DNA of 64,000 nt from Baylisascaris procyonis (lineage: Eukaryota > Nematoda > Chromadorea > Rhabditida > Ascarididae). Below the pieces are notes generated by a model. That model did no database searches. It worked only from the letters and a program-made list of their open reading frames with translations, and was not told where the DNA came from. The stretch is from positions 5,107,001-5,171,000 of the forward strand of contig JAZARR010000059.1 of NCBI GenBank assembly GCA_037389465.1, written 5' to 3'. How positions within the stretch are numbered: the stretch's first letter is position 1; each line of letters opens with the position of its first letter. A program made the translations under genes and the position numbers. Shown here piece after piece: positions 49,621 to 62,100 of this stretch.

Positions 49621-51718
49621 GGGCACGTCAGCTCGCCCTTATTTCATTGCTTTCTTTAACTCTTGCATTTTATTAAAGGGCATTTTTATTTTCCGACCAC
49701 TTACTTTTTAAATCAAATGAACCCTTTTTTCCTCGTTCGAACACTTTCCAAGAGCATATTCAACCATGACGAAGTTATAAACTGCTCCAATTCCTGTCGA
49801 TTATCTCGTGAAAAACATACAGTTTCTATCCTAAAAGTTGCCTCCTGATTCCAGTCCCAGACGTTGAAGCAAACATATAGGCATCGAACTGACTCAAAGA
49901 GATTCTTGTAATGATTTAATTTTCGCATTCTGTAAAGCTTCTGGCAAATACGAAAGTATCTGTGAGTGAAAATTCACAAGCAAGCTCTATTTCTTAAGGT
50001 GTAATGCAAGCAAAAAATTGTCTTACTGTATTGTTGGTCGTCGAAAATAGGTTTTAGATATTGTATACTGTAAGCTACTCTTAAATCTTTTTTTAAAGAA
50101 AGAGATATGTTATTTAAACTGCCGTTCTCCTCTGTGCACATTCCCAGAATGCGCCTCTGTGAATAGTTGTGTATTTTAGCTCGCATCATCCATCAAACTA
50201 TTCATCATTTTCCATTATAAACAATAATAAATATTCTTCCTATTCCACTCGATTTTATCGTTTACAGTATACAAATTTGAGAAGTATGTTCATACACTGG
50301 TCATCGGCGTATTACCGTTAACAGAGCGGTCATCTATTTATGGAGAACCTAGTAAGCGGACATTCGTTCTGAGGAGACATGTTATCTAATCACCCCGTTA
50401 CTTGCTTTTTTAAGCCGATTCATATGCACCTGCGCTCATTATGTTGCGAAAAAATAAAAAAAAATAAACTGGTCAAGAGCTTATCTGAAGAGAGTTTAAT
50501 TTAATCGATATCGAGTTATGCAACCAATTTTTTGCAGTGCCATTCCTTTAAGCTTTCCTCTTTCGTAGTGATGATTTCATAAAAACAGGGAACTATTCTG
50601 TTTCGATCTTATGCACTACAATCAACAGATGTGAAAAATAAACTACGCGGATGACAAACGTGATGAGCTAATATGAATGGAGGTGTGACAACTTAAGCGT
50701 TAATGGTTTTCGTTAGGGCTGCCTACGAGTGACCATAAAGAAGGCAGCGAGAGAAAGGAACTCGTGCTCTAGCGATGTCTTCTCCAGTTACAGGACGACG
50801 GCAGGGCTCACGTGCTTATTGACCGAAGATGACACGATGCCACTTCAGCGAGACTGTCCTTTTGAAAGCATAAATCACGTGTTCAATTGAACTCTGCCAT
50901 CTTGCAGCCATAACTATGGTCCATCTTCATTGCTCAAAGCAACCTTCGTTCGGGGCGTCTACTTGTTTGGGTCAATATCCCTGAGACAAGTTGAAAATAA
51001 TGTAATAAACAACTTTCAGAATTGAAAATTGCAATTAATTTCGACAGCATATGTAAACCAGTTTCTTACTTTAACTTTCTAGCGTTTGAATAGCCTCATC
51101 GACATGTGTTTCCTTGAAAGCACCGTGGTTACGCTAAATGCTGTGTACACACCATAATCAATACATGGAGTTAATTTTTAAAACTACTTTGAGTTCTTCT
51201 TGACCACCTCGACTTTTCACTTACTACTAAAATGCGTTAGACATCAGTGGGATCAACGTGAAGTGAGCACGGATAAAGATCAAAGAACGTGCGCTGAGAT
51301 ATCATTCCAGCAGCAGAAAATTGCACCACAAATGTTTCTCCCTCTTTTTGTTTTCACGACCAAAGAATATTTTCATCCATAATCATTTACAAATCTCTCC
51401 CCCTTTTTTCTATCTCCATGATCAGTATGCAATATGCACAATGGGTGACCTTTGCTCTCCTCTGTCCCCCTCCTCCTTATCTTCCCTCTCTTCAACTCTA
51501 AGCTAACGGCCCATATTAGCGGCGCTTACACTAATATGAGTAAGCAGAAATCCATAAAATCGTGGGTGGTTTAGTTAGTATACGGTGGAGAAAAGGGGGC
51601 ATTTCCGTAAAGGACAATATAAATATGCATAAATGAGGCGGGGCACACCTCGTAGTAGGGGGGCAGGTGTTCGGCTCGTTGCCACGTTTCACTGTCGATC
51701 GCTTCTTTGATAATCTCC

Positions 51719-51726
51719 ATTTGCAT
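51719..51726 (+). promoter_or_regulatory. POU-type octamer ATTTGCAT
   Basis: An exact octamer followed by AATCGCATTATCG. This is a known binding site type for POU-homeodomain factors. It lies 3.2 kb downstream of netrin. A single short match can be chance. Confidence 0.2.
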
Positions 51727-54700
51727 AATCGCATTATCGCACGTTGTGTGACGCTATTGTGCAACAAAGAAAACTCTCTCTGCTCCCTTCAACAATCACA
51801 CAAACCAAACGCCCATCATCACATAATCTTTAAAAAACGCAAACTATTGCAGACGGCGTTTATTTAGCCTCAGTGAAGCATTTCACAATAAATCGCGCAT
51901 TTTCAATGATGCTATAATGCACATGGCGTGCTTTACAGATACACAACAATATGCATCTCCGACTAACGCATACAAATTCAAGCTAAGCATTCAAGCTAAA
52001 CGACTGCAGTGAATCGTCCAAAAAATGCGCTGAAATTTGCAGTAATTTTTATGATTAGCAAATAAATATATCTTTGTTGCAGAGTCTTTGCTAAATGCTG
52101 CAGTAGGTACTATTGCAGTAAATTCCTTTACTAGGCACAATTTTTGCTAATGCTACAGATTACCGCTGAAGGTGTTGTCATATATGCCAAAATCAATTAA
52201 AAACGACTATCCCATATTTACCTTCCTGTTGCTCCCCTTTGCTATCACTCCTCTTCTCCCTTACCGCCTTTTCAACCTTGACAGACGGCTGCTTCTAATT
52301 GCCGGCAAATCGAAAATAGAAAGTTAAATGCAGTTATCCAGACTTTAGGTGCACGAAGTGAACGATAGAATTTACCTGACATTATTCGAAAGTGTCTCTA
52401 AATACAAAGCTTCTTTAATCAATAATTTTTCCACTAATAAATCGTTTACTTTCATGCTTAGATGGGCACGTTTTCTTGAGTAGATTATTCTCCCTTCCCT
52501 CTCTCTCCTTTTATTTTTCCTTTTTTCTCTCGTATATTCGAGAGATGGGATCTTTTAAAGAAAACGCTAGCCACTGGTCCAATTCATCGTCATGAAAAAT
52601 CATCTTTTACACACTAATTCGCTGAAATAGATTGATCTCTTGTCAATTTCAAGAGCACATTTGTATAGTTCGATTACTTGTATTGATGCAATGTTGAACA
52701 TTCAATGATTATTATGCAAAACAAATCCCATATGAAAAATTAAAGTCTCCGATGGCGAATTTGTTGCAGGAATATCTGATCATTGCGGTCACTTTGCAAT
52801 GACGATAGAGGGGATTGCCCGAGTTCGCTCATTCAACAATTAAATTTTCATAATTTCGAGTGGGAACTAATCAGAGTCGCTAACAACTTCTAATTGCTCA
52901 ACATTCAAATAACCTTCACACCTAAACAACAGCGCAAGCATAAGCACCACCGTTTGCACCAAATATTTCTGTTTACACGTTTCTGCCTACATTCAGCATA
53001 AAAAGGAAACGGATATTTTGTTGGCTAATTTGCTGAAACGTATGCGTGTATGTGTGTGATCGTTCAGCCGTGGTCAATGCGGGATGCGGCAATTCACTAT
53101 GGGTGGCCGTTGGAGTCGGTATGTTTCACAAGGACGCAAATTCGTGATAAGGAAATTGCGTTTTTGTTGCTCCAGCTGAAGTAATTGTGTTTGTCAATGT
53201 CCAATGTTCCTGAATGGCGTCGACGTACACCGAATGGCACTCGACAAATTCACTTATGTAGAAACTTCGCCACTCTCATCTAAAATGAACCCAATTTTCA
53301 ATAAAGAAGCACTCAATAAAAAAAACCAACCGCTAATACTTGCAAATATGAACACAGTGCATATCCCTTCAATGCAACTACTTCCTTTCTTAAAACTCTC
53401 CTAAATCTCAAGCATATTGGACTTTTGTAGACTGCATAAATTTAAAATTCTTTTCAGTGACCGCAATTTCAAAGAACAAAAGCAAGCCTTCTTGACGGAA
53501 TAAATTTGTCACTCAGGTCCGCTTCCCGATCCAATATGCATTAATAAATTCAAATCCGATGTGCTAGGTTAGCTGCACTGACGCCATTCACTAAACTTCG
53601 CATTTTATTCACTTGAAGATATCCATTCCTGTGAGTCATTTGAATGCACACAAAAAACAAGTTTTGCATATGTCAGCATCATGTTTGTTGTAATATGAAA
53701 GAAGCACTCTGAAGTAAGTTATGTTTTATATGAATGATTAAACGCAACCAGATCAATGATGAACCTTCCTCGGACAGACACAGACAGACTTGTTACGGAA
53801 CCGCTAAATGAAATAAATCTCGGCACACATTGGGGTTAATGAAATATGCAAGCAGTTGAATCGTTCAAGGGCCATATGTTTAAATTGCCGGAGGCATTTA
53901 TGGGCACGTGCTTGATAAGTGCTGCTTCATTAAACGATAATTAATAACAACCCATTAATAGCATAATATTTATCATTAGCCAACTTTGCAATGAAATCGA
54001 GGCGATGCATGCTCGTCGTCGAAAGATGTTTCCCATTGAATTTGCATTTTGCGAAGAATATATTCGCCGCCCTAATTGCATTAGAACCCACATCGATGTC
54101 TCATAATTCCAAGAAATTCGTGAATTGTTGAGCATAAAAATCTACCTTTCCTGTTCGTTTTTATGAAATCGCTTATCGATATGTTTATGATTTCTTGCTT
54201 TTGAAAAATAATCCAATGAGGTTTTTTTTTTCAATATTGTAATTCTGAAGATAAAATGAAGATTTATGAAGTCCCCAATATCATTTCAGCACACTTCTTC
54301 CACCACTGATATATTTATTCGACTTATTTCAGCGATTTTAAACACCTCGAAAAAGATTATCAACGAATATCACTTCAGAATCCAATTACTTCATGAATTG
54401 CTCGTCATTAAGAAGACAGTGAGAAACCAGATCAACGGCAATAACCAACATCCACGCATACCATAAGAAAATGCTTCAGTGGGAATGTCCTCTGACTATA
54501 CGAGAAGTAATGACTCCAATTAGTGAACAATTTACAAAGAATGCAAATTTCAAGCAGCTCTAGAAGATGCGATAAATCTGGGCATCAAAATGCTACCAAA
54601 AACACCGGAATATAATGGCAAGATGCCAATCAAAACAAACAAAAAACACCGATAATAATAGCACCTTAAATCAAAATAGACGAACCCAACTAGAAAAGAC

Positions 54701-55509
54701 GGGAAATCGCTTCTGAAAAAGACCGATGTCTGTCTGCTATGACTATAAAAACTTCAAATCAGAGTCAACACAACACCTCAAAAAAAGCTTCCAAGCGGCA
54801 AATAACATATCAAATGCTGCAGCAAATTGTTCCCATGTAAATGAGTAGATATAGAAGTTAAAATCCACTCTCTCTAGCTTTCAGGTTTTTCAATCATTTA
54901 CAGCCTTTAACTATTCATTTACCTCTAGAGATTTCGACTACCTATATATTACCGAAATGATGGTGCATTTCTATTTTCCCAAAACATGTAAAATGGATGC
55001 AAACTTTGCGAAATCCGTTTAGAATGCAGTGATATAACTTTGAATTCTTATATTTTGCTGCATTATAGCAAAGGAAGTTAACTGGCAATAACAATAAATG
55101 AGCACACAAAATAGACCATTACACATTTAAAGCACAAATATAGGCGTCTTTAATTGAAAGCCTACTTCCGCATTCAAATCGTCTCTCCTCTCCGATTTAT
55201 ATATTTCAATGCGAACGTTTACCGAATTCGATCGGCACTAGCAACTCGCTTTGCAAAAGTGACACTCAATCCTTAAGCGAACGCAAAGAAAGTAGCCTAG
55301 TATTGTTAGCGTGAGACATGCGAAAAACAAAATGCACATTATACGTACGCATATTTTCACAGATGGAAAGATTAAAAAGCGGAACGCAATAATAAATAAT
55401 GAAGAAAAAAGACCAGCAGAAGATAGTGAAGCCATAGATGCTATGAAAGAACATTATGACTGATAAAAAAACCCCCGGGGTGGTTGAGATTTTAGTAGAA
55501 ATGCTTCAA

Positions 55510-55665
55510 GCATAGAAAAAAAAAAAAACAAAAAACAAAAAACAACAGCTGCCAAATATTAAAATCGTTATAAAACGAAAAAAAAATCCACATACGATAA
55601 AATATCACAAATTCTGAGAGGATGCAACAAAAACAATAACAAAAAAAAAAAAAAAAATCCACAAA
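55510..55665. repeat. A-rich low-complexity stretches
   Basis: Several runs of 7-16 A separated by C or short words. They lie beyond the minus-strand poly(A) signal. Confidence 0.7.
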
Positions 55666-55838
55666 ACAACACCTTATCGGCACGTTCTGAACGTCTGAAA
55701 ACGACAGCAGTCAGCTTTATTACTGTTAAACCTACATGCGGTAATGAAACCCGATTGCGTTAGATCTGCACCTATAATCGTACAATATTGCGATTAGTGA
55801 AACTCGCTGTTTTTAATCGTAGTTAAATTGTTTGAGGA

Positions 55839-55844
55839 TTTATT
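55839..55844 (-). other. poly(A) signal of the MICAL-like gene
   Basis: TTTATT on the plus strand, i.e. AATAAA on the minus strand, 330 bases after the stop at 56175. A second copy at 55716-55721 is an alternative. Confidence 0.4.
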
Positions 55845-56174
55845 TTTTCTACAACTATAAATTCAACGTTATTTGCCGTAATTTCTCTCTGTAAAACATC
55901 TCCGGTTTCATTCGCCTTCGATTCCTCAACCTTACCCTCATTTCTATTTGCACTCTTCTTCGAAACTTCCAAAAATACAAGCACTTTGAGTTGAACTCTT
56001 TTCCTAAAAGATTCTGCAAAAGAAAAAGAGGCTGGTTCCCATGAATAAAGGAAAATATCAAGAAAAAGAAAACATGAACTAAGCGGGCAAATTGATGCAG
56101 ACATAGCAACCCACAAGCGAACTCAAAGAGACTCTTTAATAGGAAGTTCGAGCGCATATCGTATGCAATAACCG

Positions 56175-59100
56175 TCACTGAATACTCTTTTCCTTTGCGT
56201 ACATCTTCACCTTCTTGCGTAATTTTTTCAGCCTCTTTTTGATTCTTTTCTTTGAAGTTTCATTCTTTTCCGTCTGGTTACCTGAAAAAAAAAACAATAT
56301 AGAAAATGTTAAATTCAAGAAGGAGAAAATTTAAATTCAAATTCAAGTTCAAACTCAAAGCATCTAATTTTGGCAACAAAAAAGATCTCTCAATTCTGAA
56401 CTTGTTAGGATAACCCAATCTTGGTATAAGTTGCGAAGATGCCTCAACTGCAAAAGGAGACAATTCTTTCATATCTATCTTCGCTCCTCATGAGTGTAGG
56501 GGTCAGAAAATTTGCCTCAGTGCAACCTGCTTATGAAACAGCACCTTTCGCATCATATCTCAAACGACATCCCATAAAAAGCGACATCGCTTATACCTTT
56601 TCAGTGGCCACTTAAACATGCCACTCTTTTTTCTACTGCTCAAAGCAGCATTTACGGTCCCTTCCCTGCTTTTTGCCTATGACATCAAGGCAGCTTAATT
56701 GTTAACAATCTTACATTTGACAGAAAAGAAAGGTTTGAGGTAAAGCACTTACCACGGGAATCGATAAGGGCAGACGAATCGATCCTCGATTCAATTAGTC
56801 GGTTCTTTTGGTTTATTATCTCAACTAATAGCTCGAGAAGTTTGGCCTCGCGCTCAACGTCAAACGGCGTTTTCTCTATAAGAGTTCTGTATATTCCCTA
56901 AAGCAAGGATATGAAATAACTTAGGAGGTGACTACTGCTGCAGACACTCTCAAAAGAGAAGGCGATACTAATTAAACAAAGGCTATTTCATAGCCTTGCA
57001 TAATCACTCAGCCTCCCCTTCAAGTAACCTCTTTCTTGCGACTATTCCCTTAAAATACGGTAAATTAGACCGGAAAAGCAAATGCTTAGCATGCCATCTA
57101 AGAAATGCTGGAATAAAAATCTAAATGGAACAATCGCTACTCTTTGAAGGAATTATGATGCGAATTTAAAAGCAAAACAAACTTTTGAAGAAATCCACCT
57201 GAATGATGCATTTAGCTAAACAAATTCTCTTCTCGATCAAAGTCTAGCATTACAACAATGTCCTCAAATATTTCAAAAATAGTCTCATTTCTGTAAGAAA
57301 GCATGCTTATAGCTCCTTTCTGAAACAAGGGCAACTAATCAAAGCATAGCAATAACTAGTAAATAACTCCTCACTTGAGCAGGTGATCAATAAATTCAAT
57401 GGTATAAAACAAAAAAAAATCATTATAAAAGATCTAAACTGTGCAGTTACATCACTTCTGAAAAAAAAAAAAACAATATTCAAAAGCTGAAAAGCACATT
57501 TCGGCAACGAGCTTTCAACATCAAAATCCCACTTGTCAGTAACTTCTCTAACTCATCTCGCTTCGTTTTGCACGTTTGTTGATCAACGACCTTAAAACAA
57601 AGAAGCCAGCAAACAAAAGGGATCTGAAGCGCAAGCGTGTAATAAGTCAGGTATATTACACCGTTAAAGAAAACTTCTTTCAAAAAACGAGAAACCTGCA
57701 ACACTTTCGATGAGGCATCTTAGCTGGTACTCCGTATCGGAGTGAACCTCGTTCAAGTACTTCTCCAGCCATCTGCAAGTAGAGACAGATATTAATGCCC
57801 TCGCAAATTGAAACAGAAGCAGAGAAACCAATTTTTCATCTACATCTCTGGTGAATCAAAATAAACGTCAATCAATAAGCAAATTATGTGCCCAAAGTTA
57901 GAACACAGCATTCTGAGTCTAGTAAGAAATAATTCAAAACAGCAGCTAGCGTATGCAGATAATCCCTTTCTTTCTTCTAACCTCTTCCCATCCCTCCTTG
58001 CTTTAAAGAAAAGAGATGAGGTGAATTCAGTGTTCTGACACTTCACTTAGTTGAAATAGCACTTCACAATGAGAAAATGAAAAAAAAAAAAAAGACAACA
58101 ACAAACGGACCTCATTATGTAAGCTGATTGCTGACGATCCAACTCACAACGCTTCTCTACCACGTCAATCCAATCATCCACACGACGATTTTTAACCCAT
58201 TCGCAGCCATCTGAAGTAAAAGCAAATTGGTTACTTTTGGAAATCACCTCAAAATCAGACACCTTTTACGAGACATTTAAATGGCTTTAAAATGCCTCAT
58301 ACACAGCGCTCTATTTTTATGTCACTGTACGCAAATATCATCCAGGTGGTGTAATAATCCTTTAAAACGTTGACCACGTCTAAAGTGGAGACGTCCCAAG
58401 TGGAAACTCTCCTTAAGGACAAGATGGCTTACTTTGCTCAATTGTGAAGAGAAGTTCCTTCTCGATGCATTTCCCATTTATCTCGACAACATCCAGCTCC
58501 TTATCCAGCACTCGCACTCGATCCATTATTGGTTCCATTGACAGTTCGTCGCACTCATTTTCGGTGAATATTATCTATAACGAACGAACTGTGCAAGTTA
58601 CTTTTCGTTGTTACATTATCTGATATTTTAACACAGAAAAAAAAACTTTGACGCAACGAACTGCATGGAAAGTGAACTGCTACTTTCTCTCTACGTTTTT
58701 GAGGATGACGTGCATTTGGAGTTTAAGGACGAGAAGCGTAGCAAATGGGGATTCACCTTCCTGCGAGTTGGGATTGTTGGAAGTGGAGAGCGATAGTTCT
58801 TCTTGGGCCTAGGAAGAGTAACGAATGCAGACTGTGCATTAGCCGCTTCCAGTAACGGCCGCGGTGGTTTCGGTGGTGGTGGTGGTTGCGACTTCGGTCG
58901 GTTCGAAATGCCCGGCAACGGCGCAACCGACGATCTTGTTCCGCTGAACAATTATTGAACTCTAATGATTTGCAGTAAAAATTTTCTATTCGTTTCGTAT
59001 GTGCATCATTCGACACTATTCCACCAAAACCTCTAAAGTTTGGCCAAAGAAAAGGAATCCTCAAAGGAAGGGAGATAGTGAAACAGCAAGAAACGCCATG

Positions 59101-62100
59101 GCATCAAAACAAATTAGAATTTCTGCTAAGCAACGATGAACTATGGACAGCTCGCTAGATCGAGTTCCATCCGATATAAACATTGCCTCAAACACTTGTG
59201 AATCCTTTTACGTGTCTCTCCACCGTCTACCGCTCATTACCACAATCCTTATAGTCGCATAAACGTATAATATAGAATAACAATGAAAACAATAAAAATA
59301 ATAACAAATAAACTGAATAATGAAAAACGAACTCATTTCTTTGAATCAGAGAGTTGACGAACGTAAATCACTATACTACTTTCATAAAAGGAGTAAACGA
59401 AACAATGAAAAAGATATACTGCAAAAAATAATACTTGGGAGGATTAACGTTTAATGAAGCGTTCATCTTAGCACCGGTATTGCTGACTTCGTCATCACTG
59501 CCGCTGCCGAATGGGTTAAGAGATTCGTCGTATGAATCGCTTTCATCTGCAGATTCCTTAAAAAAAATCACACAAAACAATGACAGTTAATAGTTCTATT
59601 ATCATTCCCCGAAAAATCTCCCAGAAAGAAAGCTAAATCTTCTTCTTCATCCCTTTTCCCACCTCAGTTCACCTCACTGATACGACATGTTCATTTTAAA
59701 ACAATATCGGCGGCATTGCAGTGTTATTAACTTCTCAATAGAACCACCTTATTTGACAGTGCGAAAATAACATTACGCTAGTGCTGTTAAACGACAATAT
59801 CATACAACCGCATTTAGGTAATCAGAGATGAAAGAAGTTCCATTCGTTCCTTATTTGTTTGCATGTTAGCAAACGTCAAGAAAGTTCGCAACTCATCAAT
59901 ACGTTTCACAACCGATCGCTGGAGGAATCGATGCTATTAATGCACAGTCAAGCACGACCTCGGCGGTCGAAATAGTTGGCACAGGAGATAAAACAGAGCT
60001 ATAAGTATGCCAACATAAGAACAATATAATCAACATTCAAAAAGAAATTGCAATTCACAGAAATTGCTTGAATGATGACGCTTAGAGCAACTATAACATT
60101 ATTCTTTCGGAGTAGAAAACTTTGGAGCACTTGCATTCATTCACGAAATTGAGCCAAACAGAAATCAACAGCGCACTCTTCAGCGCAAATCAAAGAATTA
60201 GTTACAAACCAATAAAATGAAAATGAGAAAAAAAAACAGAAAGTTTACCTCATCATCCGACCCAAATGGATTCAGAAAACCAGGATAATCGACTACACTG
60301 ATCGTTTTTGCGCACTGCGGTGAAGCGGATCTGCTTCTTTCTCCTGCGAGACTTAGTTTGTCGATATTTGTTGACCTAGGCATAGGCACGGGCTTATCGG
60401 GCAGATGCTGCATTCTCAGAGGACTTGGCGATGCGTTCAAAAGCATACTTCTGCGTTTCGGTCTTGGTGGAGGAATCGGTGCTGTTGATGGGTCATCGGG
60501 CACGACCTCGGCTGCAGAGAGGTTAGCAGTTATCTTCTCTACCGCACGCATCCGAACTGTTTCTTGTTGATTGCCTTGTGTCACCTCTGTCTTTTCATCA
60601 CCTTCGACGGTATTTTCAGTTGAAATCACAACAGACACATCTCTCCTGTTTCTTAATCTATCGAATGTTTCTAATTTAGATACAGGTTTGCCGGCATCAA
60701 CACAAACACTATTTGAGTTCCTGAGAACCTCATCAGGCTTTGATACCGTCATTTCGGCTCTCTTTGACGGATCACTCTCGCATACTTCCTCATAAACAAT
60801 TTCGGGTATGACAGCCGGCTGCAGAACTGGATTGGCTAGGTTCTTCGGTTTCGGTGGGGGTGGAGGCTTGGCTTTTGGATGTTGACTAGCGTTCAGCTTT
60901 TCCTGTGCGAGCACTGCCATTGGCCAATGTTGGATGCACTCGAAACCACCCTTTGTCTGTCGAAATAAACCGTGACGCAAAAGTTCATCACATCTTGAGC
61001 ATTTGAAACATTTACGATGGTAAATCACCTAAAAAGAAGCATTTGCACAAAATCGTTGCCTAAATACGAATCATTGTAAAACTGCAAAATCATCACCTCG
61101 ACGTCAAAGATATGTTGCACTCAACAAATCTCGCAGCATAAAATTTCCTTCCTCGCTTCAATTTCACCGATTTCTAGTCTGATACAAACTCATGTAATCA
61201 TTTTACACAAAGAAGATAATGCGCCCATAAAGATCAACATCAATATATCAGAAAATGACCGCGGTGATAGAAACTGCTGACAGTAAAAAAAAAGAGCTAT
61301 CTATTCCGATATAATAGGTCCACAATGCTTCTTTTTTTTTGTTCAAAAACATTCCGAAACAAAAGAGAATTTCGGCGACATTCCAAATTACTAAAACGAA
61401 ACACTCTTCAAATACAGCATGATTTTCCCGTATTTATCCGGAAACAATACCTTTCATGATAATAAGAATTTACAGCAACTACAAATAAACCGCACTCGTG
61501 CAAAAGTTTGTTGTTTAATTAAGGATCGGGAAGTTGCTTTCGCTAGCAGAAAGGGGAATGCTCAACATTACATGTTTGAGCATGAAACCTTTGCAAAAGC
61601 ATGACAGAGAACCTACATGATCGACTACAATACGCTCGATGATGAAAACGTGTTGAGCACAGATGGCGCAGGTGACTGTCGACTGATCTCTTCGAGCTGA
61701 GTTTCGTGCCTCGAACACTAGCTTTGGCACAACCGCCTTCTTTATGGCCCCTTCAAAAAAGATGTTGAAGTTAGTTCCATTATCGCATTTCAGCCATATA
61801 TGTGTGCAGGTTTTAACCCTCTCTTCTCCTATCTAATCAACAAAAACCTTTTACTAGCAAGATGGGGAACGAGGTTGGGCGGGAGCTACTGATCTGTTGG
61901 CCGACCACTGTTGGACCAGACAACTAAATAATAAACTTTTTTCAATATTTTCTCGCCGATCAGCAAAACGCAGGTATGCGCAAGATCTGCAATGCCATAC
62001 ACCTAACTGAGTGCAGTTTTTTCCAGTAAGATTAAACAATAGCAAATAAAACGATAGTGATGAAAATGACCTTTTTCAGGTGCGTATCAAACACTTCACA

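Larger units (their letters stand above)
48760..55838. other. intergenic between the convergent netrin and MICAL-like genes
   Basis: No supported gene. It contains TTTG and GT microsatellites near 49.1 kb, a minus-strand tRNA-like unit near 49.6 kb, a POU octamer at 51719, an isolated exon-like 51-base unit at 53068-53118 and A-rich runs at 55.5-55.7 kb. Confidence 0.4.

Noticed and set aside
55823..56178. Minus-strand frames of 97 and 107 codons beyond the MICAL-like stop
   Set aside because: They fall in the 3' UTR, in other frames than the last exon, before the poly(A) signal.
57480..57704. Minus-strand frame after TTTTAAG with coiled-coil-like words (KTKRDELEKLL)
   Set aside because: It was considered as a bMERB exon. 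The exon pair 57696-57772 and 56753-56875 joins directly in phase and matches the family order, so no exon is needed here. An alternative exon is not excluded.
60358..60795. Plus-strand frames of 70 and 74 codons
   Set aside because: They are exactly antisense to the long exon of the MICAL-like gene, and their openness follows from its codon use.
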